Source: B16-G9 sp964400655
GTDB lineage: Bacteria > Bacteroidota > Bacteroidia > Bacteroidales > F082
Length of the DNA stretch: 37,566 bases
Reading direction: 5' to 3'
NCBI GenBank assembly: GCA_964400655.1
Contig: CAYNVN010000062.1
Span: forward strand, 1 to 37,566
Within the stretch, counting starts at the first letter, position 1. Each line of letters starts with the position of its first letter. A program made the position numbers and the translations under genes. Below are positions 15,636 through 22,917 of this stretch, piece after piece. The notes beneath the pieces were generated by a model. That model worked only from the letters and a program-made list of their open reading frames with translations. It had not been told where the DNA came from and did no database searches.

Positions 15636-15670
15636 CACCGTTTTTTACAAACCATCTCAAACATAAAAAA

Positions 15671-16606
15671 ATGGCGGAGTCACTGGTGAGCATTTTTTCT
15701 GGACGCTCAAGTCGTTATCTGGCTGAAAGAATAGCCAATAGCTTTGGTGTTGAATTGGGGAAATCGATTGTAACGGAATTTTCCGACGGAGAGTTTCAAA
15801 CCTCTTTTGAAGAGAATATCCGCGGCAGAGATGTTTTTATTATTCAGTCAACTTTTCCGCCCACCGATAATATCATGGAACTGTTGATGATGGTAGATGC
15901 CGCCAGAAGAGCTTCGGCCAGAAAGATTATTGCCGTTTTACCCTATTTCGGATATGCCCGTCAGGACAGAAAAGATAAACCGAGGGTGTCGATTGCTTCG
16001 AAGTTAATTGCCAATTTGTTGGTTACAACAGGGGTAACACGGGTAATTACGTTGGATTTACATGCCGATCAAATTCAGGGGTTTTTTGATATTCCCGTTG
16101 ACCATATGTATGCCTCCAACATTTTTGTTCCCTATCTGCGAAGCCTTAATTTACCCGATATGATGATGGCATCACCCGATACGGGCGGTACACGCAGGGC
16201 GGCATCGTACGCCAAATCGTTAAATACCGGATTTGCCATTTGCTACAAGCAACGAAACAAACCCAATGTAATTGAACAAATGCAGCTGATTGGGGATGTT
16301 AAAGGAAAAGATGTTGTATTACTGGATGATATTATTGATACTGCCGGTACCATTACCAAAGCAGCCGAATTGATAATGGCACACGGAGCAAACAGTGTGC
16401 GGGCATTTTGTACACACCCGATTTTTTCGGGAAATGCTTACGAACGTATTTCCAAATCACCCTTTGAAGAAGTTGTGGTTACCGATACCATTCCCTTAAA
16501 ACAGGATTGTTCCAAAATTACGGTTCTGTCAACGGCCGAATTGTTTGCCGAAGTAATTAAAAGAGTTCAAAACTTCGAGTCCATAAGCTCGTTGTTTAAT
16601 AAATAA
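15671..16606 (+). CDS. prs: Ribose-phosphate pyrophosphokinase (PRPP synthetase)
   Basis: Transfers pyrophosphate from ATP to ribose 5-phosphate to give PRPP, the precursor for purines, pyrimidines, NAD, His and Trp. The 311-residue protein has the usual class I length. It shows the N-terminal FSGRSSRYLAERIA, FPPTDNIMELLMMVDA and YFGYARQDRK segments. DLHADQIQGFFDIPVDHMYA and the PRPP-binding loop VVLLDDIIDTAGTIT follow. The ATG sits 35 bases after a good promoter. The rplY gene follows after 19 bases and is probably co-transcribed, an order often seen in Bacteroidota. Confidence 0.97.
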   Translation: MAESLVSIFSGRSSRYLAERIANSFGVELGKSIVTEFSDGEFQTSFEENIRGRDVFIIQSTFPPTDNIMELLMMVDAARRASARKIIAVLPYFGYARQDRKDKPRVSIASKLIANLLVTTGVTRVITLDLHADQIQGFFDIPVDHMYASNIFVPYLRSLNLPDMMMASPDTGGTRRAASYAKSLNTGFAICYKQRNKPNVIEQMQLIGDVKGKDVVLLDDIIDTAGTITKAAELIMAHGANSVRAFCTHPIFSGNAYERISKSPFEEVVVTDTIPLKQDCSKITVLSTAELFAEVIKRVQNFESISSLFNK

Positions 16607-16625
16607 TCAATTTAAATTTAATTTT

Positions 16626-17216
16626 ATGAAAACAGTATCATTGAGCGGTGCGCTCAGAGCGCACGTAGGGAAAAAAGATGCTAAGCTAAACAGAAAGGAA
16701 GGAAACATTCCTTGTGTTATTTACGGAGGTGAAAAACAAATTCACTTTACACTTCCCGAACTTAAATTAGACAAAATTCTTTTTACTCCCGAGGTTTTTG
16801 TTCTTAACATTACCATTGACGGTAAAGAGTACAAAACCATTTTACAGGATATTCAGTATCATCCTGTAACCGATAAAGTATTACATGCCGATTTCCTTGA
16901 AATCAAAGAGGGTAAACCGGTAATTGTAGGCCTTCCCGTTAAATTTGAAGGTGTCGCTCCCGGCGTAATCAAAGGGGGTAAGCTGCAGGTTAAATATCGT
17001 AAATTACGTGTTAAAGGTAATATTAACGATATGCCTGAACATATTGTACTTGATGTTTCAAAGCTCGATATTGGCAACTCCATTAAAGTTAGAGATATTG
17101 ATTTGGACAACCTTGAGGTGGTTGAAACACTTAATGCGGTTGTGGTTCAGGTTAAAATGTCGCGTGGTGCAAAAGCCGAACTTGCCGAAGGTGAAGAAGA
17201 GGCCGAAGAAGAATAA
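16626..17216 (+). CDS. rplY: 50S ribosomal protein L25 (long Ctc form)
   Basis: The 196-residue protein binds 5S rRNA in the large ribosomal subunit. The N-terminal L25 domain (about residues 3-90) has the marks VGKKDAKLNRKEGNIPCVIYG and DIQYHPVTDKVLHADFLE. A beta-rich TL5/Ctc C-terminal domain (about 95-180) has GVAPGVIKGGKLQ and KLDIGNSIKVRDIDL. The tail ends in an acidic run of Glu and Ala. This two-domain form is the one usual in Bacteroidota; the short E. coli L25 lacks the second domain. It follows prs by 19 bases and is closed by a terminator. Confidence 0.95.
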   Translation: MKTVSLSGALRAHVGKKDAKLNRKEGNIPCVIYGGEKQIHFTLPELKLDKILFTPEVFVLNITIDGKEYKTILQDIQYHPVTDKVLHADFLEIKEGKPVIVGLPVKFEGVAPGVIKGGKLQVKYRKLRVKGNINDMPEHIVLDVSKLDIGNSIKVRDIDLDNLEVVETLNAVVVQVKMSRGAKAELAEGEEEAEEE

Positions 17217-17235
17217 ACAATTGTTAATTTACGGA

Positions 17236-17274
17236 AAAAGGGACCGGGCTTTGCGCTTTGTCCCTTTTCTTTTG
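17236..17274 (+). terminator. Terminator after rplY
   Basis: AAAAGGGAC (17236-17244) pairs with GTCCCTTTT (17260-17268) around a 15-base loop and is followed by CTTTTG. The stem is flanked by A on the left and T on the right. It sits between rplY and pth, so pth may be expressed partly by read-through or from its own weak promoter. Confidence 0.72.
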
Positions 17275-17286
17275 TTCCTTTGAAAA

Positions 17287-17850
17287 ATGAAATATCTCAT
17301 TGCGGGTTTGGGTAACATTGGTGCCGAATATAGCAATACCCGTCATAACATAGGGTTTAAAATTGCCGACGCACTGGCTGCCGATTTAAACGGTACTTTT
17401 AAAGTTGACCGTCTGGCATCGGTATGTTCCGTTAAATATAAAGCACGGACACTGGTTTTGATTAAACCGACAACCTATATGAATTTAAGCGGTAAAGCGG
17501 TTAAATACTGGCTCGAAAAAGAGAAAATCGGGCTGGATCGCCTGTTGGTTGTGCTCGACGACATTGCATTGCCCTATGGGCGTATCAGGCTCAGGGCCAA
17601 GGGTAGCGATGCCGGCCACAACGGGTTAAGTAATATAATTCAAACTTTAGGAACCAATCAGTTTGCCAGATTGAGGTTTGGTGTGGGAAACGATTTTCAA
17701 AGGGGGTATCAGGTTGACTATGTGCTGGGCGAATGGACTAAAGAGCAGGAGAAAGAGTTGCCATTTAAAATTAACGATGCCGTTGAAGCGGTAAAAAGTT
17801 TTACCACCATCGGCCTTGCACGAACCATGAATGCTTTTAACAACAAGTAA
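17287..17850 (+). CDS. pth: Peptidyl-tRNA hydrolase
   Basis: Cleaves the ester between peptide and tRNA on drop-off peptidyl-tRNAs, recycling tRNA. The 187-residue protein has the full family set: GLGNIGAEYSNTRHNIGF with Asn10 and catalytic His20, KPTTYMNLSGKAV, the DDIALPYGRIRLR loop with Asp91/Asp92, and GSDAGHNGL with His111 and Asn112. Its length is the usual one. It follows rplY, another common gene pair. The convergent DUF1232 gene lies 39 bases past its stop. Confidence 0.96.
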   Translation: MKYLIAGLGNIGAEYSNTRHNIGFKIADALAADLNGTFKVDRLASVCSVKYKARTLVLIKPTTYMNLSGKAVKYWLEKEKIGLDRLLVVLDDIALPYGRIRLRAKGSDAGHNGLSNIIQTLGTNQFARLRFGVGNDFQRGYQVDYVLGEWTKEQEKELPFKINDAVEAVKSFTTIGLARTMNAFNNK

Positions 17851-17889
17851 CAATTATTTGTAAATTCCCGGATTAAGCAAGTGTACCGG

Positions 17890-18336
17890 TTAGCCGGCAT
17901 TCTCTTTTTTAACAACCTTTTCCGTTAACGTATCAAACAGCGAAGAATCGATGTTTTTATTTAAAACATCTTTGATTTTTTCTTTTGCTTTCGATTTAAC
18001 CTCAGGGGTAATCGAATCGGCCACACTTCCAAGGGCATAACTTAAAAAAGCCGCATCATCCGTAAATCCTAAAACCGGAATTATATCGGCGATAAGGTCG
18101 GCCGGTAAAATAAAATACCCCAGAGCAGCCGTAATAATCAGCTTGTTTCGCAACGGAACGTTTTTGTCCGACAGCAAATAAAACAAAAGCATAACATAAA
18201 ACAGCACTTCAACCCCGATTTTTAAACCAACCTTGCTGATTTTTTCAAAAAGGTTGGTTTCGGAATAGAGTTCAACATATTTTCGTAAGGTTGAAAAGTT
18301 TCCCTGCTTTTTATATTCGTTTTGCCACTGATACAT
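17890..18336 (-). CDS. DUF1232 (YkvA-type) small membrane protein
   Basis: The 148-residue protein has the DUF1232 core at about residues 60-105: LRNKLIITAALGYFILPADL followed by IADIIPVLGFTDDAAFLSYA. The core carries the invariant PxDLxxDxxPxxGxxDD pattern and two hydrophobic helices likely to lie in the membrane. A further hydrophobic helix (VLFYVMLLFYLLS) precedes it. The C-terminal third is Lys-rich and soluble (KSKAKEKIKDVLNKN). The biochemical role of the family is unknown. It is convergent with pth and divergent from the SRAP gene, with its own predicted promoter 22 bases upstream of the ATG. Confidence 0.85.
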   Translation of the reverse strand: MYQWQNEYKKQGNFSTLRKYVELYSETNLFEKISKVGLKIGVEVLFYVMLLFYLLSDKNVPLRNKLIITAALGYFILPADLIADIIPVLGFTDDAAFLSYALGSVADSITPEVKSKAKEKIKDVLNKNIDSSLFDTLTEKVVKKENAG

Positions 18337-18359
18337 ACTTTTATAAAAGGTTTGTGTGA

Positions 18360-18367
18360 CAAAGATA
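18360..18367 (-). promoter_or_regulatory. -7 promoter element for the DUF1232 gene
   Basis: TATCTTTG on the minus strand matches TAnnTTTG. The upstream box 19 bases away reads TTTT, not TTTG. It lies 23 bases before the ATG at 18336. Confidence 0.55.
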
Positions 18368-18414
18368 CTAATAAATTAACAGTTGAAAAATATTACCGTT
18401 TACCGGATAATATG

Positions 18415-18422
18415 TAATTTTG
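18415..18422 (+). promoter_or_regulatory. -7 promoter element for the SRAP gene
   Basis: TAATTTTG matches TAnnTTTG and lies 16 bases before the ATG at 18439. No good TTTG box was found 17-21 bases upstream, so confidence is moderate. Confidence 0.45.
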
Positions 18423-18438
18423 AATAAAGCAATTGGTT

Positions 18439-19116
18439 ATGTGCGGCAGGTTTCAGCTTTCGGTAAAGGCAAAAGAGATAACGGAACGGTTTAATGTTAA
18501 ACTGTTTGACGATTTGTATTCGCCTCGTTTTAATTGTGCTCCGTCGCAAAATTTACCGGTAATTACCAATGCCGAACCTGAAACGGTTGTTTTTTATCAA
18601 TGGGGGCTGATTCCTTATTGGTCGAAAAATCGTAACATCGGTTTTAAACTGATTAATGCCAGAGCGGAAACCATCGACAGAAAACCGGCTTTTAAACAGG
18701 CCTTTATGCGGAGAAGGTGCCTGATTCCGGCCAATGGTTTTTTTGAATGGCGTAAAAACGATAAAGTACCATTCAGGATTTTCCTTAAAAACGAACAACT
18801 GTTTGCCATGGCCGGCATTTGGGATACATGGAAAGATAATGAGGGAAAGGATATTCATACTTTTTCAATCATTACCACCGAGGCGAACAACAAAATGAAA
18901 GAGATTCATTGGAGGATGCCGGTTATTTTAAGCAAACAGAACGAAAGGGAGTGGTTGCACGAAACCAACCTCTATCGTTTAAAAAAATTATTAACACCTC
19001 CTGATGATAATATGATTGAACTGTATCCGGTTTCAGATAAAATAAATTCACCAAACAACAACGGTAAAGAGCTTATTTATCCGGTAAATACAGAAAATCA
19101 GGGACTTTTGTTTTAG
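18439..19116 (+). CDS. SRAP-family (YedK/HMCES) abasic-site shielding protein
   Basis: SRAP proteins form a covalent thiazolidine link with abasic sites in single-stranded DNA through Cys2, shielding them from breakage. The 225-residue protein starts MCGRFQLS with the essential Cys2 exposed after Met removal. Other family residues are Asn73 in LINARAET, Glu103 in IPANGFFEW and His157 in IHWRMPVIL. The start was set at the ATG at 18439 because only this places Cys at position 2; a TTG two codons upstream is in frame but would block the chemistry. It is convergent with the IPExxxVDY gene and stands alone as a transcription unit. Confidence 0.93.
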   Translation: MCGRFQLSVKAKEITERFNVKLFDDLYSPRFNCAPSQNLPVITNAEPETVVFYQWGLIPYWSKNRNIGFKLINARAETIDRKPAFKQAFMRRRCLIPANGFFEWRKNDKVPFRIFLKNEQLFAMAGIWDTWKDNEGKDIHTFSIITTEANNKMKEIHWRMPVILSKQNEREWLHETNLYRLKKLLTPPDDNMIELYPVSDKINSPNNNGKELIYPVNTENQGLLF

Positions 19117-19143
19117 TTTTATTGAAAGAAATATTTTGCCGGA

Positions 19144-19605
19144 TTATTGTTGTTTCTGTACCCATTCCATTTCGTGTAATTCATTTTTTTGGATTAGGTG
19201 GCCGGGGTTTTTAATTTTTGCCATGTCGAGTTTAAAAACGGCGGTAACCATTTTTATTTTTCGTAAAGCGGTAACCATTTCGTTAAGTTGTTGCGCGTCG
19301 TAATTATTTTCGAGAATAATAAAATAGTCGATTTGCTTAAATTCGGGTAACAGTTTGTTTGAATGGTGATGGTTTCCAATCAGGTAGAGCTTTATTTTCA
19401 ATTCTTCGCTAAAGCAGTAAAACCAAGGATATTTACGGGTCTTTCCGCCGCTGCTGTTAAACGCAAAATCTTCGTATTTTGTGAAACGAATATGCAGAGC
19501 CATATTAATATGATGGGCAAGCCGGTAATCGGAACCGGTTGAAACAATTCCCAAAATATTATACTCATCGGCATAATTAATTTCCGTATCTATTTTATTT
19601 ATCAC
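19144..19605 (-). CDS. IPExxxVDY family protein
   Basis: The 153-residue protein has the motif LPEFKQIDYFIIL around residues 86-98, a conservative version of the IPExxxVDY signature for which the family is named. The opening (YNILGIVSTGSDYRLAHHINMAL) also fits. The family is confined to Bacteroidota and has no known function; it is usually found next to rnc, fabF and acpP, as here. The start codon is GTG at 19605, since no earlier in-frame ATG fits. It lies 56 bases downstream of rnc and is the last gene of the acpP-fabF-rnc unit. Confidence 0.85.
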   Translation of the reverse strand: MINKIDTEINYADEYNILGIVSTGSDYRLAHHINMALHIRFTKYEDFAFNSSGGKTRKYPWFYCFSEELKIKLYLIGNHHHSNKLLPEFKQIDYFIILENNYDAQQLNEMVTALRKIKMVTAVFKLDMAKIKNPGHLIQKNELHEMEWVQKQQ

Positions 19606-19661
19606 AATGATGTTTTAAACATCATCAAAAATAGAACAAAATATATCTTCAACAAATCAAA

Positions 19662-20393
19662 TCAGGAAGGAATCGGAAGCTTTAATTTATTCCATGCTTT
19701 TTCGGCTGCCAGTTTTTCGGCTCCTTTTATCGAAAAATCTTTGGCGGTTGCAACGGATTTGCCGTCAACCATTACTTCAACAATGTACTGTTTATCGTGT
19801 TTATCTTTTATTTCATCCAGTAAATTAAAAAGCAGTTGATGTTTTTCTTTTTGCGACCACTCAATCAGTTTACTTTTATAATTGATGTCGGCATTAATAA
19901 GATTATCAATGTCGAAATGAACCGTAACAATACGGTTGATAATTATTTTTTTAGAGAATTTATAACCTTTATCAAGATAGAGGGCACCGATAAATGCTTC
20001 AAAAGCATCGCCGGCAGCCGATTTACCATGATTGTTTTTGGTTTCGGAAATAAGGATAAGTTTTGAAAGGCCCAGTTTGTGCGACAGCTTGTTTAACGAG
20101 GAGCGGCTTACAATTTTTGATCGCATTTCGGTAAGAAAACCCTCGTTTTCGTAAGGGAACCGTTTAAACAAAAACTCGGCAACCACGGCACCCAGCACGG
20201 CATCGCCGAGATATTCGAGCCGTTCGTTATTAATTCGCAGCCCGTTAATTTTGTTGAGCGACACCGATTTGTGGCGCAACGCCAGTTTATATAAAAAAAT
20301 ATTTCCGGGATAAAACCCGAAAATATTTTTAATTGAAAGTCTTAAATCTTTTTCTCCCGAAAACCGGGTTTTTAAAAAATCTTTCAGAAACAA
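19662..20393 (-). CDS. rnc: Ribonuclease III
   Basis: Double-strand-specific endoribonuclease that processes rRNA precursors and structured mRNAs. The 243-residue protein has the RNase III signature NERLEYLGDAVL (residues 56-67, with catalytic Glu60 and Asp64) and the second metal pair in GDAFEAFIGALYLDKG (Asp129, Glu132). A double-stranded RNA-binding domain occupies about residues 165-240 (YKSKLIEWSQKEK ... GAEKLAAEKAWNKL). The start appears to be TTG at 20393: the frame begins directly after the fabF stop and has no ATG before the conserved region. It follows fabF by 12 bases. Confidence 0.95.
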   Translation of the reverse strand: MFLKDFLKTRFSGEKDLRLSIKNIFGFYPGNIFLYKLALRHKSVSLNKINGLRINNERLEYLGDAVLGAVVAEFLFKRFPYENEGFLTEMRSKIVSRSSLNKLSHKLGLSKLILISETKNNHGKSAAGDAFEAFIGALYLDKGYKFSKKIIINRIVTVHFDIDNLINADINYKSKLIEWSQKEKHQLLFNLLDEIKDKHDKQYIVEVMVDGKSVATAKDFSIKGAEKLAAEKAWNKLKLPIPS

Positions 20394-20405
20394 AACGAAT
20401 GGTGT

Positions 20406-21662
20406 TTACCGAACAAATTTTTTAAAGATAATGGATGCGTTATGTCCGCCAAAGCCGAATGTGTTACTAAGGGCCGCATTAACGGTGCGTTTAACCGCTT
20501 TGTTGCCGAAAGTAAAATTGAGTTTACCGTCGATTTTCGGGTCGAGGTTAAACTGGTTAATGGTAGGCGGAATCATATCGTGTTTTACCGCAAGCAAAGC
20601 GGCAATTGCTTCAACAGCACCGGCACCTCCCAAAAGGTGTCCTGTCATTGATTTGGTTGAATTGATGTTGATGTTATAAGCATGTTCGCCAAAAAGTTTA
20701 ATAATGGCAAGCGGTTCTACAACATCACCTACAGGAGTAGAGGTTCCGTGTGTATTGATGTGGTCAATATCTTCGAGCTTCAGGCCCGAATCTTCAACGG
20801 CTGCTTTCATACACAGGTAGGCACCGTATCCTTCGGGATGCGGGGCTGTCATGTGGTGGGCATCGCCCGAAAGACCGGCTCCTGCAACTTCGCCATAAAT
20901 TTTCGCTCCTCTGGCCAAAGCATGTTCCAGCTCTTCAAAAATAAGACCGGCACCACCTTCGGCCATAACAAATCCGTCTCGGTCAACATCAAACGGACGG
21001 GATGCCGTTTTCGGATCGTCGTTACGTGTTGAGATGGCGTGCATGGCATTAAAACCGCCTACACCTACCGGTGTAACGGCAGCTTCGGAACCTCCCACAA
21101 CAAATGCACTGGCTTTGCCGAGCCGGATATAATTAAAAGCATCCGATAAAGCATTTGCCGAAGAGGCACAAGCGGAAACGGTAGCAAAGTTAGGACCTCT
21201 GAAGCCGTATTTAATGGAAATCTGACCGGCAGCAATGTCTGCGATCATTTTAGGAATAAAGAAAGGGTTAAACCGGGGGGTGCCGTCTCCTCTGGCAAAG
21301 CCCGATACTTCTTGCTGAAAAGTGTCGAGCCCGCCGATACCGGCAGCCCAGATAACACCTACACGATCGCCGTCGATACCTGCATCGTTTAAGCCGGCAT
21401 CTTTTATTGCTTCCGAAGCGGCAACGAAACCAAATTTTGCATAGCGATCCAGTTTGCGGGCCTCTTTGCGGTCAAAAAAGTCTTTTTCGTCAAAACCTTT
21501 TACCTCGCAGGCAAATTTGGTTTTAAAATCCGTCGCGTCAAAATTTGTGATATCAGCGGCACCGCTTACCCCGTTAAGTAAACTCTCCCAATATTCGGGA
21601 GCAGTATTACCTATAGGGGTAATTGCACCGATACCGGTAACAACTACCCTCTTTAATTCCAT
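20406..21662 (-). CDS. fabF: 3-oxoacyl-ACP synthase II
   Basis: Condenses malonyl-ACP with an acyl-ACP in fatty acid elongation. The 418-residue thiolase-fold protein starts MELKRVVVTGIGAITPIGN. It has the Cys-His-His triad of elongating ketosynthases: Cys165 in TVSACASSANAL, His305 in NTHGTSTPVGD and His342 in STKSMTGHLLGGAG. Length and motifs match the housekeeping enzyme. It lies 17 bases after acpP and 12 before rnc, in the standard Bacteroidota order. Confidence 0.97.
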   Translation of the reverse strand: MELKRVVVTGIGAITPIGNTAPEYWESLLNGVSGAADITNFDATDFKTKFACEVKGFDEKDFFDRKEARKLDRYAKFGFVAASEAIKDAGLNDAGIDGDRVGVIWAAGIGGLDTFQQEVSGFARGDGTPRFNPFFIPKMIADIAAGQISIKYGFRGPNFATVSACASSANALSDAFNYIRLGKASAFVVGGSEAAVTPVGVGGFNAMHAISTRNDDPKTASRPFDVDRDGFVMAEGGAGLIFEELEHALARGAKIYGEVAGAGLSGDAHHMTAPHPEGYGAYLCMKAAVEDSGLKLEDIDHINTHGTSTPVGDVVEPLAIIKLFGEHAYNININSTKSMTGHLLGGAGAVEAIAALLAVKHDMIPPTINQFNLDPKIDGKLNFTFGNKAVKRTVNAALSNTFGFGGHNASIIFKKFVR

Positions 21663-21679
21663 AAAACTAAATTGATTAT

Positions 21680-21913
21680 CTACAGATGATTTTCAATGTA
21701 AGTAATAGCGTCGCCTACAGTTTCAATTTTTTCTGCTTCTTCATCAGGAATGGAAAGATTGAACTCTTTTTCAAATTCCATGATTAATTCAACAGTATCA
21801 AGTGAATCAGCGCCTAAATCGTTGGTGAAGCTTGCTTCATTGGTTACTTCACTCTCTTCTACGCCAAGCTTATCAACGATAATGCTTACAACTTTTGAAT
21901 GTACGTCTGACAT
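21680..21913 (-). CDS. acpP: Acyl carrier protein
   Basis: The 77-residue acidic helical protein carries growing acyl chains on a phosphopantetheine arm. The attachment serine is Ser37 in the motif LGADSLDTVELIMEFE. Length, acidity (DEEAEKIETVGDAITYIE) and position just upstream of fabF all fit. It is the first gene of the acpP-fabF-rnc-IPExxxVDY unit. Confidence 0.97.
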   Translation of the reverse strand: MSDVHSKVVSIIVDKLGVEESEVTNEASFTNDLGADSLDTVELIMEFEKEFNLSIPDEEAEKIETVGDAITYIENHL

Positions 21914-21943
21914 ATTGTTTATTTTTTAAGGTTAAAACTGCTG

Positions 21944-21975
21944 CAAAGTAATGTATTAATGGTTTAAAAAACAAA
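21944..21975 (-). promoter_or_regulatory. Promoter for acpP-fabF-rnc
   Basis: On the minus strand TTTG (21975-21972), a 20-base spacer and TTACTTTG (21951-21944) match the consensus except for the second base of the -7 box. It lies 30 bases before the acpP ATG. Confidence 0.6.
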
Positions 21976-22053
21976 AAAAATTAAAAATTTCAGGTTCATT
22001 TCATACCTTATATAATAAGGTGTGGATTTTTTTTTGTTTTATTTCCGTTTTCA

Positions 22054-22085
22054 ATTGTTAATCAATGCGGATAAGGCTAATTTTG
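22054..22085 (+). promoter_or_regulatory. Promoter for purN
   Basis: ATTG (22054-22057), a 20-base spacer and TAATTTTG (22078-22085) fit the Bacteroidota form with one mismatch. The purN ATG at 22109 is 23 bases downstream. This placement rules out the longer in-frame start at 22022. Confidence 0.6.
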
Positions 22086-22108
22086 TAGCTGAAACAGAAA
22101 TATTCATA

Positions 22109-22672
22109 ATGAAAAAAGTTGTTCTTTTCGCATCGGGAAACGGTACCAATGTAGAGCGTATTGCCGAATACTTTGCAGAGTCTTCCCGGGTGGAGATTTC
22201 CATGGTGTTTACCAATAACCCCAGGGCGGGGGTGTTAAAACGGGCTTTAAAAGCGGGCCTGCCTTCGCTGGTTTTTTCGCGCGACGATTTTTACCGTACT
22301 TCAAAAATTATTGACCGTTTAAAAGAGATCAATCCCGATTTGATTGTTTTGGCAGGTTTTCTTTGGCTGGTTCCCGATGAACTGATTAAAGCATTTCCCC
22401 GCAAAATTATTAATATTCATCCGGCTTTGTTGCCCAAATACGGCGGTAAAGGTATGTACGGCGGTTATGTGCACCAGGCGGTTATTGGAAACGGGGAAAA
22501 AGAGTCGGGGATTACCATCCATTACGTGAATGAAAAATATGATGACGGACAAATCATCTTTCAGTCATCATTTAAATTGTCAGAAAACGAAACCCCGCAA
22601 TCGCTGGCTGAAAAGATACACCGGCAGGAATATGAACACTTCCCGAAAGTAATAGAGCGCCTGTTGTTGTAG
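22109..22672 (+). CDS. purN: Phosphoribosylglycinamide formyltransferase
   Basis: Transfers a formyl group from 10-formyl-THF to GAR in step 3 of purine synthesis. The 187-residue protein begins MKKVVLFASGNGTNVE, the phosphate-binding start of the family. It has the catalytic Asn-His segment IINIHPALLPKYGGKG and the SGITIHYVNEKYDDGQIIFQ region with the catalytic Asp. The ATG at 22109 was chosen because it begins the conserved beta-strand and lies just after the promoter. The gene is divergent from acpP and stands alone. Confidence 0.95.
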   Translation: MKKVVLFASGNGTNVERIAEYFAESSRVEISMVFTNNPRAGVLKRALKAGLPSLVFSRDDFYRTSKIIDRLKEINPDLIVLAGFLWLVPDELIKAFPRKIINIHPALLPKYGGKGMYGGYVHQAVIGNGEKESGITIHYVNEKYDDGQIIFQSSFKLSENETPQSLAEKIHRQEYEHFPKVIERLLL

Positions 22673-22917
22673 ATGTCGGCTCTGTTTTTGCAGATTCATT
22701 TTGTTTTTTAAAAGTTTTTATATTTTACAACAAGCCGTTTGTTTTTGCCTCTGTTGTATCTGATTTCTGATTATTTAACACATTTATAGTGTTTTATTGA
22801 AAAAATAAGCGTTCCTTTGCCGCCTGAATTTTTTCTGTCGTAATTTATGGGGTAAATTGACGTGGTAAAAATTCCAAAACGGTGGCAATTTTGCCCGCAT
22901 CAATTTAATAACATATT

